Below are positions 51,501 through 63,610 of a stretch of 64,000 nt of DNA, piece after piece. Position 1 is the first letter of the stretch. Each line of letters starts with the position of its first letter. This DNA comes from Pelobates cultripes (Eukaryota; Chordata; Amphibia; Anura; Pelobatidae): NCBI GenBank assembly GCA_933207985.1, contig OW240918.1, positions 112,566,999 to 112,630,998 on the forward strand. Reading direction: 5' to 3'. The notes under the pieces are model-generated. The model saw only the letters and a program-made list of their open reading frames with translations. It was not told the origin of the DNA and made no database searches. Both the position numbers and the translations under genes were made by a program.

Positions 51501-52206
51501 TCAGCAGATGTATCTGAACACAATTTGGGGTTCTGTGCAGGAATAGCAATAGCTTTATGAAATACACATTATAAAAACCTTGTTATATGTGTATATGCCA
51601 AAATAGAGAAAAAAACACAATTTTACTCCAATATTTAGCAGAGATTGTCGATGAAATGGTTACGTAAACAGTGTCAAACTAACCATAGGTAAATAGCCTG
51701 TGATGTCTACTTTATATAAATATATACGTCTGTGTGGCAAATTTGTTTTCTGTGATGGCTACTAAACCTACAAGACAAACATACCAACTTGTAAAATTTT
51801 TCACATTAAAATTTTTTTTTTAGTCCTTGTAATTTGTGACCTGTAATTTTCAAAATGATCTGAAATCCTATACATATTATGTATTCTATAAATCAAGACA
51901 CGTAAATTAATTTATTTCTAAGCTGGACATATTATGCACATGCTATTATTGCCAAAACTGTAAAAACACATTTTTGTTCCCCATTTATTTGCATCTCGTT
52001 TTAAAATTTATAAGAATTTATCTATGTATATGTGACATAAAATTAAAGCCCTCTTTGCCCTCTTAAAAACAGCATATAATATGTGTTGGTGCAATAAATG
52101 ACAGAGATGCAAATTTGCATTTGGGCACAAACAGCAAAAAATAAAAAAATGGCTTGTGTCCTTAAGGGTAAGACAAGCTTTTAAAGCTGTGTCCTTAAGG
52201 GGTTAA
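48523..52206. mobile_element. Large TTAA-bounded non-autonomous element B
   Basis: Begins TTAACCCCTTCCAGACC (TTAA 48523-48526) and ends GTGTCCTTAAGGGGTTAA (TTAA 52203-52206). Its left terminal hairpin is attttccgtcaag / cttgacggaaaat (48551-48597). Near-repeats follow with a spacing of about 400 bp once the nested insertion is removed: aattatcccacgctaaggtt at about 49599 and 50900, with related text near 51290. No transposase is encoded. An L1-like element sits inside at 49958-50865. Same terminal class as element A. Confidence 0.6.
49958..50865 (-). mobile_element. L1-like element (copy A) nested in element B
   Basis: It is flanked by the perfect 15-bp duplication attaccactacactt (49943-49957 and 50866-50880). 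The element lies on the minus strand: the poly(T) side with tttttattaaaattctttat at 49958-49980 is the 3' end, and GGGGCGGGGCCTAACCATCA read from 50865 is the 5' end. It shares the block caccggtgggggagatcccg (about 50543-50562) and the agagcggccgtc phrase with 16600-17528. At 908 bp it lacks reverse transcriptase. The long perfect duplication points to a rather recent insertion. Confidence 0.8.
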
Positions 52207-52750
52207 CATCATTTTTCAGTGTTTATCTGTTATCCATGATGGCTCTAATTTGTGCCCTGGTAATTGTATCCAGTATATGCCAGATCATAATCCCATGCTG
52301 AGCAAATGTTGTAAGGATGCTTTATCAGGTGTGGTGTGCACTTTGTTTTCTGTTAGTGCCATAAATGGTACTTCAACACCAGGGGTATGATCTTTGTTAT
52401 GTCTATACTTAACTACATTTATGAGAAGCTGTCTCTTCATTTCTGTTTTTTTCCTTCAATGTCATTGATAGGATATTACCTCACTTTATGTATGCCTCCA
52501 TGGTTAGCCAAAAATAACAACGTTTTATTCATAATTACAGCAATTTTTTTTCTCAGTATATTATTCATAACAGCATATATTTCCTTCTCTTGATCAGACT
52601 TAGCTCTTCCTGCTGTGCTGTGGAGCTAATCCAACTGTATATGCACAGAAAACGGTACAGTCAAATAAAGTTTATTAGTTTGTAGGGAAAAATACATGTT
52701 ATGTTATCTCAGTACATATCACTAAATGTGTAATTCTTATTTATTTAGTT
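52207..52750. other. AT-rich non-coding stretch
   Basis: No gene recognised. Confidence 0.4.
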
Positions 52751-52752
52751 TA

Positions 52753-53803
52753 CACCCTGTTCAAAATTATTATTCAAATTCTATTTAAGGGTTCACAAAA
52801 ATTTAATATTCTGTTTTTCACTTTAACTCATGGATGGCATTGTGTGTCAGGGCTCTTTTGATCACTGAAAACAATCTCGAACACCTGTGATAATTAGATT
52901 GCCAGGTGAGCCCAATTTAAGGAAAAACTACTAAAGGAGGGTGTTCCACATTATTAAGCAGAGCACCATTTTCATGCAATATGGGGAAGAAAAAGGATCT
53001 CTCTGCTGCCGAAAAGAGTGAAATTTAAGTGTGATCATCGCACTGTTAAGAGATTTGTGGCTTATTCAGAGCACAGACGGGTTTGTGCAGATAAAGGCAC
53101 ATTGAGGAAGATTTCTGCCAGATCCATGCATCGGATCAAGAGAGCAGCTGCTAAAATACCATTACATAGCAGCAAACAGATATTTGAAGCTGCTGGTGCC
53201 TCTGGAGTCCCACGGACATCAAGGTGTAGAGTCCTCCAGAGTCTTGCAACTGTGCATAAACTTTCTATTCGGCCACCAGTAACCAATGCTCACAAGCAGA
53301 AATGGCTGCATTAGGCAGAAAAATACATGAAGACTAATTTTCAAACAGTCCTGTTCACTGATGAGTGCCGTGCAACCCTGGATGGTCCAGATGGATGGAG
53401 TAGTGGATGGTTGGTGGACTGCCACCCTGTTCCAACAAGGCTGCAATGTCAGCAAGGCCGGAATCATGGGAAGAGAGCTGGTCGGCCCTTTTAGGGTCCC
53501 CGAAGGTGTGAAGATGACCTCTGCAAAGTATGTGGAGTTTCTGACTGACCACTTTCTTCCCTGGTACAGAAGGAAGAACTATGCTTTCCGTAATAAAATC
53601 ATCTTCATGCATGACAATGCACCATCTCATACTGCAAAGAATACCTTTGCATCCTACTCTGACCTCAATCCTATTGAGAACCTTTGGAGCATCCTCAAGC
53701 AAAAGATCTATGAGGGTGGGAGGCAGTTTACATCCAAACAGCCGCTCTGGGAGGCTACTCTGACATCAGCAAACAAATTCAAGCAGAAACTGTCTATGTG
53801 CTA
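52753..53803 (+). pseudogene. Tc1-family transposase, broken (copy 1)
   Basis: The 5' terminal repeat starts CACCCTGTTCAAAATTATTA after TA (52751-52752). The transposase starts at 52981 with MGKKKDLSAAEKSEI, then a stop and a frameshift. A frame from 53018 gives KRFVAYSEHRRV... through SGVPRTSRCRVLQSL (helix-turn-helix part), a stop at about 53312, and VLFTDECRATLDGPDGW with the first catalytic D (53360). After another frameshift come FMHDNAPSHTAKN (second D, 53613) and NPIENLWSILKQKI (E, 53676). Only 20 residues separate the second D and E instead of 34, so an internal deletion removed about 14 codons. The 3' end is lost; a palindromic MITE follows. Confidence 0.85.
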
Positions 53804-54039
53804 TGTGGGGAGTCTTTCCCTTTGGTTATCGTCAGAGCTAGGCATGGTCTGCTTGTAAGCTAGAATGCAGCCGTTCGTGTTGGAGCATACAAGTGAGTGT
53901 GTCCGCTTGTAGTGGATGAAAGTCAATGCACTACAAGCGGACCCACTCACTTGTATGCTCCAACACGAACGGCTGCATTCTAGCTTACAAGCAGACCATG
54001 CCTACGTCTGACGATTATCAACAGAAAAGACTCCCCACA
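53804..54039. mobile_element. 236-bp palindromic MITE
   Basis: Terminal TGTGGGGAGTC and GACTCCCCACA abut TA on both sides (53802-53803 and 54040-54041). The arms are about 110 bp each and nearly perfect over the inner 90 bp (gtctgcttgtaagctagaat and complement), with a 10- to 15-base centre (gatgaaagtcaatg). TA duplication fits a Tc1/mariner-type source. It sits at the truncated 3' side of the Tc1 pseudogene. Confidence 0.8.
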
Positions 54040-54041
54040 TA

Positions 54042-55296
54042 GCAAGTTAGCCGTAGGGGGAGAAGGACTTTATTTACACCACCCTGCACTATTCTATGAC
54101 GGGACCTTCTGGCAGCCACCAGCAACACTTATATTTGAATAGTTTCCAGCAGCAACAGCTTTATTACTCAGTGCTGCAGCAGATCTCACTGTCTTCACAT
54201 ACAACCAGAAGGATGGCAGCACCTATTCATTCACAACAGTAAGCTGTCAGGTACTCCACAGGGTTGGACTTTCCATTTTTTCAGTACTCTGTTTTTTTCA
54301 GCTATTTTATATTTTTTTATTTTTATTTTTTCATATTTTTCATTTCATTTTTTATGTTATGCTTTTAATATATTTTATTTTTTATCTATATATATAGTCT
54401 TTTTTTTGGCTATATTACATAGCAGTGTCCACACTGAGTACAAAATCTAATATTTCCTTACTAGTTTATTTTTGTCATTGTATTTTATATATTTTTAGAT
54501 TTCACACAAAATTCAATAAAGGTTCAATATGTTTATTATGATTATGTGATTAGACTGTATTTTTTGAGCTACCTTATCCATTTTAGTGCTATTTTGTCTT
54601 ATATAAGAAAGTGTAGGGACACTTTCTTTTAAAGGAGCAGCATTAATAAACATCTCTTTCACATCTACTAAGACACACCCTATATTAAGTGTATCCTATT
54701 CCTACAGAATCGTTATTATTTTTGTTACATTATTCATTCCATTCTGGGAGTATACTTTCTTTTGCACAGTTTACACGTATACCTTAGTAATTTTCGCTAT
54801 CTTTGGTTTCTATAACATGATCTTTTTTTAATCTTGGAGCTTTTCCACTTCTCTCTATTCCACTATAGGCACCCAAACCATTCCATCTCATGGAAATTTT
54901 AAAGGATAGTTGCAAATGTAAATCCATATACGGGCAGCCATTTATAAGAAAACTTACTCTGACTTTGTAAAATTAACATAGTTGTCTCTGGTCACTTTAC
55001 AAACCATGTGACTGGCACGGCACGTGGTTCCTTATTTCCTAATAGTTTAGGTTCCTCAAAATAAGTGTGCAAAAAAACAACTCAATAGGAGTAAGTGTAA
55101 TTAAAGCACTCCTTAAGCAGCCAGTAAATTGTGAAAATTACGCAAGCAGCTCTGAAACACCGTGAAGGCATACCTTTCATCCCTCACCAGTAAAATCCAG
55201 TAAGAGCAAGTGTTAATAAGTGATAAACTTATAAAACAAATGTAGAGCACTATGTATAAAAACATGTGCAAGGGATTATTTTACCCTTAAACCGTC
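54042..55296. other. Non-coding stretch
   Basis: No gene. T-rich low complexity at 54295-54420. 55040-55290 is unremarkable. Confidence 0.4.
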
Positions 55297-55838
55297 AGGA
55301 TACTAGTTGATCCAGCACGCAGAACTGTATCACACCTAGGACTAAAGGTAACTTGTTACCGGGCCTCAGAATGGACAGACTTAAACGTACCAGAGAATAG
55401 TCAGAATACTTGCTGATGTCCGGAACACAGAATGAGACACTATGATGAGGGAAGGCCAAAAGTCAAGGATACCAGAATACAGTGAAGTCAAACGAAGCCA
55501 AAGTCAATAACCAGAAATAAATGCTCAGGAACACACTCTCGGCTAACCTACTGAAGGAAACCATGACAGGGCAATGAGGAAAAAGAAAAAGGAGTTTAAA
55601 TAAGCCTCCTTCAGATTGGCCGTATCCAGTCTTTGATCCCAGAACGTGTGTGCGAATCCTTTGTGTGACGTCACATGCACGCCGACGTCGTCAATACCGT
55701 GGGCAGACATGGGGTTACAAATTGGAATGGATCAACAGCGGCCGGTGTCCTTAAACATGCCGCAGGAGTCAGATACACCGGAACAGGGCTGCTGAGTAGT
55801 ACCTCCGTTAATGCCAGAAAGGCATTTGCCATTACAGG
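55297..55838. mobile_element. Possible solo LTR
   Basis: From tcaggatactagttgatcca to catttgccattaca the text has the make-up of a frog LTR: purine-rich left part, CpG-rich right part with cacgccgacgtcgtcaatac. I could not identify a 5-bp duplication, so the ends are approximate. Confidence 0.4.
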
Positions 55839-57794
55839 CACCACAAGGTGAGAATTAACATGTGACATAAACGTAGTGATACATATGCCTCATAAAACAT
55901 GTAAAATAATAACATGAAAACATATATAGGGCAGATGATTCCCAGAAAGGTGACATGTGCAAAGTAATATGCGAATAAACTCACATGAATTAGAGCCTAG
56001 CGTATATGACTCAATAATCATACAGATTTGCTATCTAGGCAGAACCTTGTAGGACCCTTCTTCAAATGTTTTGGAGAGAGAACTTTTGAAGACGCTGCAG
56101 ATATTTCAGTATCCTAGATCCTCTCATCTTCAATGTGGATTGCTTCACTGCTGATTTGGTTGCCTGGCAACATAAGATGTTGATCCATCAAAATGGGTAC
56201 AATTAAGGAAAAGAGTTTCTCTTTATAAAGTAGCATATTTTTCTTTTTGTAACCTAAAGTGGCAAATGCTATTAAACATCTTGACCTTTGTCAGCTTAAT
56301 GCCTTGGAATACTTGAAAATATGAGGTATTTCAAAGCCTGCAATACTTTTCAGATATCTGAATTTTTGTATGCATTATTTTTCCTTTATCTTGGTATCAA
56401 ATTTTTTTTTTTTCTATTAGTTCCAGGGTAAAGAGTTATTTCCATTCCAATACAGAAATGAATAAGTATTTGCCTTCTTGGTATTTGAGCTGTGTCCATG
56501 TAGTATAGCTCATACTTTGTGGATTTGTGAAGCAAATAATACATTAGACCTATGAATGTAGATAAATGAAACAAATAAATAATTCATATTTCATATACAG
56601 CACAAATCAACAGATTACAGCAAATGAATAGTGGGCAACTTAAGATGTACTAGTCTATAGGGTCTAAAATCCTTCAGAAAAAAAACTGAAATATGGGGCA
56701 TGCTGTAAAAATATGTCTGATGAATTTACATGAAAATTATTTTAATATATCCATAGAGACCGTAAAAAAATAAAAGAGTTTAGTGAATGAATTCCAATGT
56801 AACAAATATTTTTATCCTGTCTACGGTCATACCTCCTTCGGCCCTCAACTCTCCTCTTCTCTCGGCCGACGCCGTGCCTCCTCTTTTGAATGCCATGCAT
56901 TCGGCTGGTGCTCGGCATGCGCACACACTAGGGGGCATGTGCGAAGACAATGAACACTTGTTTCCATCCTATATTAAAGCAACAGTAGCCCAAAGTACAT
57001 GTGGGCTGAACACACATGTATAATTATTGCTAATTATCCCAAATGTTCTCCATTTCATTAGTTGCTCAACACCTACTTAGCATTCCAGCCCTCAACAAAT
57101 GTGTAATATAGCCAATATACTTGTGCAATTAAGACATTTTTGGTACATCCAAATCATTCGTACAATTTTATTTTTCCTTTTTAGATTTAAAAATTTTGTT
57201 GGGAAATCGCTTTAGTTTGACCAATTTATATATGCTTGAAAATGAACTTTAGGCTACCCAATCTTAATCCCTTGCACAGTTTATCACTTGGTGGGTTAAC
57301 AAAGAGGAACCCAGTGAATGATCTCCCTTTCTATTCCCTCGCAACATTAACTGCACGGGCAGGTACATGCAAACCTACCTTCTAAGCCATTGGTTGTCAG
57401 ATGGGTGGCTAGTAAAATATATAAATATAAAGGAACCTGAAAAAGGCACTCCCTATGCCCTTCATCTACGGGATTACAGTGAAGGCTACAAATATGTCTG
57501 CTGATTCCCTACCCCCAAACCTATGTCTATGGCATAGGGTTATAATAGTAAAATGTAGAGGGGAACAGCCAAGAAAGTCATTCTATGCCTCTTACCTATG
57601 AATGGCAGGTGAGGGGATAAAAATAGAAGTACTGCATTGCCCCTACTCTATAGCCCTGGTCTGTGGTATAGAAAAAATGTGGGGGACATACATAGCGTGT
57701 CCTATATTAGTTAAAAGGCGTACCTGCCCAGTGGCCCTCGCTATACCTTTCATCCATTTGATGTGGGTGAGGACAAAATAGGAGTGGGCAGAGA
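55839..57794. other. Non-coding stretch
   Basis: No gene. A CpG-rich patch at 56840-56945 (ctctcggccgacgccgtgcc) stands out from AT-rich surroundings and may be a fragment of a GC-rich element. Confidence 0.4.
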
Positions 57795-57960
57795 AAGGAG
57801 GTTCACTGAGAGTCAGAACATGAGCTGCAGTAGACTTTGCATGTGAACCAAGGGAGAGAAGTGGCAGACTGGATGAAAGGGTGTTCACTCAGAGTCAGAA
57901 CAGGCAGCAGCAGTCTTTGGACGTGATCCCGGGGACATAGTTAGCAGATGGTTGGGCAGT
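57795..57960. repeat. Two-copy tandem duplication, about 87 bp
   Basis: aggttcactgagagtcagaa at about 57799 recurs as gtgttcactcagagtcagaa at about 57883, and both continue into a cagcagtctttg-type phrase, then a variant ending gtggcagac / gttagcagat. Confidence 0.65.
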
Positions 57961-57978
57961 CATTTTACGATAGGACGA

Positions 57979-58387
57979 CAGTTAGGTCCAGAAATATTTG
58001 GACATAGTTTTTTTCATAATTTTGGATCTGTATGCCACCACAATGGATTTGAAATGAAACAACCGAGATGCAATTGAAGTTAAGACTTTATGCTTTAATT
58101 CAAGCGATTGAACAAAAATATTGTATGAAACGTTTAGGAATTGCAACCATTTTCATACACAGTTCCTTATTTCAAGGACTCAAATGTAATTGGACAAATT
58201 AACACAATCATAAATAAAAAGTAAATTTTTAATACTTTGCTGGGAGTCCATTACAGGCAATGACTGCTTGAAGTCTGGAATGCATGGACATCACCAAATG
58301 CTGGGTTTCTAAGAGGATTGAGGGTCTTCTTATATGTTCTTATATAGCCAAAGCTTAAGCTAAAAGTTCTGACATCATTAAGTCATA
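57979..58387. mobile_element. Tc1-type element terminal fragment (copy 3)
   Basis: CAGTTAGGTCCAGAAATATT with ggacatagttt and later aagactttatgctttaattc is a Tc1-type 5' terminus known from fish and frogs. It reaches ctgggagtccattacaggca and is cut at the neighbouring Tc1 copy. No transposase remains that I can read. Confidence 0.6.
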
Positions 58388-58391
58388 ACTA

Positions 58392-59300
58392 CACTGAACA
58401 AAATTATAAATGAAACACTTTTGTTTTGGAACACGCTGTCGTAAATGCCGATCCAGATCATCCCAAACATGCTCAATGGGTCACATGTCCGGTGAGTATA
58501 CTGGCCATGCAAGAACGGGGATGTTTTCAACTTCCAGGAATTGTGTACAGATCCATGCAAAATGGGGTTGTGCGTTATCATGCTGCAACATGAGGTTATG
58601 GTAGTGGATGAATGGCACAACAATGGGCCTCAGGATCTCATCACGGTAACTCTGTGCATTCAAAATGTCATCAATAAAATGCACCTGTGTTCGTGGTCCA
58701 TAACATACACCTGCCCATACCATATCCCCACCACCACCATGGGCCATCGATCCCCAACGTTCACATCAGCAAACGGCTTACCCACACAACGCTGTACATG
58801 CTGTCTGCCATCTGCCCTGTACAGTGAAAACTGGGATTCATCCACGAAGAGAACACCTCTCCAAAGTGCCAGACACCATTGAATGTGAGCATTTATACAC
58901 TCAAGTCGGTTACGACGATCTGCAGTCAGGTTGAGACCCCGATGAGGACAATGGGCATGCAGGTGAGCTTCCCTGAGATGGTTTTTGACAGTTTTGCAAA
59001 CCTATTGTTGCAGCAGCTGTCCAGGTGGCTTGTCCAAGATGATCTTGGAGGTGAAGATGCTGGATGTGGACGTGCTGGGTTGGTTTGGTTACACGTGGTC
59101 TGCGGTTGTGAAGCCAGTTGGATGTACTGTCAAATTCTCTAAAAACGCCTTTGAGATGGCTTATAGTAGAGAAATTAACATTCAATTCACGGGCAACAGT
59201 CCCTTTACGTGGAATTGTAAGGGTGCTGCTGATACTCTCATTTGCAGGACCTGACTTTTTCTTCTTCTGTTTACTAACAGAATGCACTTGCCCAGCCACT
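58392..59300 (-). pseudogene. Tc1-family transposase with DD34E, broken (copy 2)
   Basis: Left end CACTGAACAAAATTATAAAT beside TA (58390-58391) matches the fold-back MITE at 6542. On the minus strand the N-terminal frame (58910-59299) has KGTVARELNVNFSTISHLKG and NRRPRVTKPTQHVHIQHLHL (paired-like DNA-binding part). A frame break leads to DESQFSLYRADGRQHVQRCV (first D, 58840-58842); another leads to LMLQHDNAQPHF (second D, 58577-58579) and SPDM-stop-PIEHVWDDL (E, 58472-58474). Exactly 34 residues separate the second D and E. An in-frame TGA just before PIE and at least one frameshift kill it. The right terminal repeat is absent. Confidence 0.9.
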
Positions 59301-59688
59301 CCTCTACTACTTTAACCCTGCCTTTTGAGTGTAATATAGACATTGTTGTCTTCTTCCTATTTTGGAGAGTTGCTGCTGACTCTGCCACATAGTGCTGCTG
59401 CTGAAGATGCTGCAGAGGTCGACGGCATCAGTTCCGGCTGTTCATCATCATCTTTTACCAGTATGCCTTACAGCCATCTTCTTACTAAAAGTAAGAAGAT
59501 GGCTGTGACGAAGTGCCCTTCGCCACTTGGTCCTGGAGAGGACTACTTGCCAGCCTCCTCCCCTGTGACTATGACTCTTTCATGTATCTGGCTTTAAAGC
59601 CCCTAGTCTACCTTCAGACAGACTATTTATGTAGGCTGCTTTATTTATCTTATGTTTTAGTCACCCTGTACCCATTATAGGTGCAGGG
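59301..59688. other. Non-coding stretch with perfect hairpin
   Basis: 59470-59485 and 59491-59506 form a perfect 16-bp stem with a 5-nt loop (taaaa). From 59504 TGTGACGAAGTGCCCTTCGC starts what may be an LTR that is interrupted by the hAT copy at 59689. Confidence 0.45.
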
Positions 59689-60256
59689 CAGGGCTCGAGT
59701 CCTGCAGGAACGCCGTTCCCACTAGTGATCCTGCAGGACCGGCCCTGCTACCTGCACAGAGGGGCCAGCACACGCTGTGTTCCCTCTCCAGCTATAACTC
59801 TCGCGAGACCAGCGGCTGTTACCATGGCAACGCTCCGCACAGGCGAGTCTCGCGAGAGTTAGAGCTGGAGAGGGAACACTGCGTGTGATGGCCCCTGTGT
59901 GCAACAGCTGGCTCCCTCCAACATACCACCGGACCACCAGGCGATCTCCCCCTTCCCTGACAAGGTAAGAAGCAGGGAGGGGGGAATAAAATAAATATTA
60001 TATATAAAGTAAAAAAATGCTTCCCCCCCCCACATCATCCAGCACTCACCCATCATCCAGCACTCACACACCCATCATCCAGCACACACACACCCACACA
60101 CACCTATCATCCAGCACACACACACCCATCATCCAGCACACACACACACACCTATCATCCAGCACTCACACACCCATCATCCAGCACACACACACACACA
60201 CAGCAATCACACACCCATCATCCAGCACTCACACACCCACCATCCAGCACTCACAC
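59689..60256. mobile_element. hAT-like element, left part (copy 1), cut by gap
   Basis: Begins CAGGGCTCGAGTCCTGCAGG and is nearly identical to 60481-60900, lacking about 41 bp near the start (the extra caaagcaggaacg-type segment). The left flank is GTGCAGGG, unlike the TATTAAAC of copy 2, so it is a separate insertion rather than the same one assembled twice. It enters the catccagcac minisatellite at about 60030 and stops at the gap. Confidence 0.7.
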
Positions 60257-60356
60257 NNNNNNNNNNNNNNNNNNNNNNNNNNNNNNNNNNNNNNNNNNNN
60301 NNNNNNNNNNNNNNNNNNNNNNNNNNNNNNNNNNNNNNNNNNNNNNNNNNNNNNNN
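60257..60356. other. Assembly gap (100 N)
   Basis: Exactly 100 N in the minisatellite of hAT copy 1; the right end of that copy is missing. Confidence 0.98.
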
Positions 60357-60863
60357 GTTTTCCAGGGACAAATGTTGTCGCCTGTTGAACGAGGTGACCT
60401 TGCTCGGGTCCCAGGTGTACGGTTCCTAAAATGGCTGCCATATACACGTCCACTGATAGGAGACGCGGAAGGTATTAAACCAGGGCTCGAGTCCTGCAGG
60501 AACGCATGGGAACGGCGTTCCTGCACTTTTTCCAAAGCAGGAACGCCGTTCCCGCTAGTGATCCTGCAGGACCGGCCCTGCTACCTGCACAGAGGGGCCA
60601 GCACACGCTGTGTTCCTTCTCCAGCTATAACTCTTGCGAGACCCGCGGCTGTTACCATGGCAACGCTCCGCACAGGCGAGTCTCGCGAGAGTTAGAGCTG
60701 GAGAGGGAACACTGCGTGTGATGGCCCCTGTGTGCAACAGCTGGCTCCCTCCAACATACCACCGGACCACCAGGCGATCTCCCCCTTCCCTGACAAGGTA
60801 AGAAGCAGGGAGGGGGGAATAAAATAAATATTATATATAAAGTAAAAAAATGCTTCCCCCCCC

Positions 60864-62665
60864 CACATCATCCAGCACTCACCCATCATCCAGCACTCAC
60901 ACACCCATCATCCAGCACACACACACCCATCATCCAGCACTCACACACCCATCATCCAGCACACACACACCCATCATCCAGCACACACACACCCATCATC
61001 CAGCACACACACACCCATCATCCAGCACACACACACACACACACACCTATCATCCAGCACTCACACACCCATCATCCAGCACACACACACACACACACAC
61101 ACACCTATCATCCAGCACTCCACACCCCATCATCCAGCACACTTACACCCATCATCCAGCACACACACACACCTATCATCCAGCACTCACACACCCATCA
61201 TCCAGTACACTCCACACACCATCATCCAGCACTCAGACACCATCATCCAGCACTCACACACCCATCATCCAGCACACACACCCATCATCCAGCACACACA
61301 CACCTATCATCCAGCACACACACACACACACACACACACATCATCCAGCACACACACACCTATCATCCAGCACACACACACACACACCTATCATCCAGCA
61401 CTCACACACCCATCATCCAGCACACACACACCCATCATCCAGCACACACACACCCATCATCCAGCACACACACACCCATCATCCAGCACACACACACCCA
61501 TCATCCAGCACACACACACCCATCATCCAGCACACACACACCCATCATCCAGCACTCACACACCCATCATCCAGCACACACACACCCATCATCCAGCACT
61601 CACACACCCATCATCCAGCACACACACACCCATCATCCAGCACTCACACACCCATCATCCAGCACACACACACCCATCATCCAGCACTCACACACCCATC
61701 ATCCAGCACACACACACCCATCATCCAGCACTCACACACCCATCATCCAGCACACACACACCCATCATCCAGCACTCACACACCCATCATCCAGCACACA
61801 CACACACCCATCATCCAGTACTCACACACCCATCATCCAGCACTCACACACCCATCATCCAGCACGCACTCACACACCCATCATCCAGCACACACACCCA
61901 TCATCCAGCACTCACACACACATCATCCAGCACTCACACACCCATCATCCATCACTCACACTTACATCATCCAGCCTCACCCATCATCCAGCACACACAC
62001 ACCCATCATCCAGCACACACACACAGCTATCATCCAGCACTCACACACCTATCATCCAGCACTCACACACCATCATCCAGCACACACACACCCATCATCC
62101 AGCACTCACACACCCATCATCCAGCACACACACACCCATCATCCAGCACACACACACACACACACCTATCATCCAGCACTCACACACCCATCATCCAGTA
62201 CTCCCACACCCATCATCCAGCACTCACACACACACACCCATCATCCAGCACTCACACACCCAATCATCCAGCACACACACACACATCATCCAGCACTCAC
62301 ACACCCATCATCCATCACACTCCACCCAAACACACATCATCCAGCACTCACACACACATCATCCAGCACTCACTCACACACACACACATCATCCAGCACT
62401 CACACACACACACACATCATCCAGCACTCACACACACACACATCATCCAGCACTCACACACACACACACACATCATCCAGCACTCACACACACACACATC
62501 ATCCAGCACACACATCATTCAGCACACACACACACATCATCCAGCACTCACACACACATCATCCAGCACTCACACACACACGTCATCCAGCACTCACACA
62601 CACGTCATCCAGCGCGCACACACACGTCATCCAGCGCGCACACACACATCATCCAGCACACGCTG
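60864..62665. repeat. Minisatellite 1, unit about 20-22 bp
   Basis: About 85 units of acacccatcatccagcacac or its cactcac variant, with (CA)n length changes between units. Unit variants alternate in the middle (61550-61800), where an actcac unit and an acacac unit follow each other in a higher-order ~42-bp pattern. Confidence 0.95.
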
Positions 62666-63310
62666 CATTCATTATACACACTCTTCACTCACTACAAACA
62701 CACTACATTCACTATACACCCTCTGCATTCACTATACAGACTCTGCATTCATTATACACATTCTGCACTCACTACACACTACATTCACTATACACACTCT
62801 GCATTCACTACAAACACACTACACACACTGCATTCATTGTACACACTCTGCACTCACTACAAACACACTAAATTCATTATACACAATTTGCACTTACTAC
62901 AAACACACTACATTCATTATACACACTCTGCACTCACTACAAACACACTACATTCATTATACACACTCTGCACTCACTACAAACACACTACATTCACTAT
63001 ACACACTCTGCATTCATTATACACGCTCTGCACTCACTACAAAAACACTACATTCACTATACACACTGCACTCACTACAAACACACTACTACATTCATTA
63101 TACACACTCTGCACTCACTAAAAACACACTGCATTCATTATACACACTCTGCACTCACTAAAAACACACTGCATTCATTATACACAATCTGCACTCACTA
63201 CAAATACACTACAATTATTATTCACACTGCACTCACTGCAAACACACTACATTTATTATTCATACTCTGCATTCACTACAAACACATTACCTTCATTATA
63301 CACACCCTGC
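62666..63310. repeat. Minisatellite 2, unit about 40 bp
   Basis: About 16 units of a phrase combining tacattcattatacacactc and tgcactcactacaaacacac, with small deletions. It starts where minisatellite 1 ends. Confidence 0.9.
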
Positions 63311-63457
63311 ACTGCACTATATGCATAGGAGTGTAATTTAAAAAAAAAAAAAAAAAAAATTTTTAAGGGGGTGTGGGGGGGAGGCGGGAATCTTGGGTGA
63401 GTTCCCACACCTTTTCCCCCAGGACTTGACCCCTGTATTAAACTGATCAGAACAATA

Positions 63458-63610
<153 letters not shown>

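Larger units (their letters stand above)
60481..63435. mobile_element. hAT-like element carrying minisatellites (copy 2, complete)
   Basis: Begins CAGGGCTCGAGTCCTG and ends CAGGACTTGACCCCTG, inverted termini of the CAGGG type. It is flanked by the perfect 8-bp duplication TATTAAAC (60473-60480 and 63436-63443), the hAT hallmark. The first 380 bp contain two inverted repeats: ggaacgccgttcccgctagt with its inverse, and aactcttgcgag / ctcgcgagagtt (about 60628-60692). The next 2.4 kb are minisatellites, then a poly(A) run at 63339-63359 and about 75 bp to the right terminus. No transposase is present. Confidence 0.85.

Noticed and set aside
60850..62871. 673-codon open frame rich in HTHPSSSTHTPIIQ
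   Set aside because: It is the minisatellite read in a stop-free frame, with no start context, no splice signals and no protein-like composition. The shorter frames at 60017-60256 and 62837-63121 have the same origin.
60864..63310. CRISPR-like array
   Set aside because: Regular repeats, but no unique spacers between units and a eukaryotic context; these are minisatellites.
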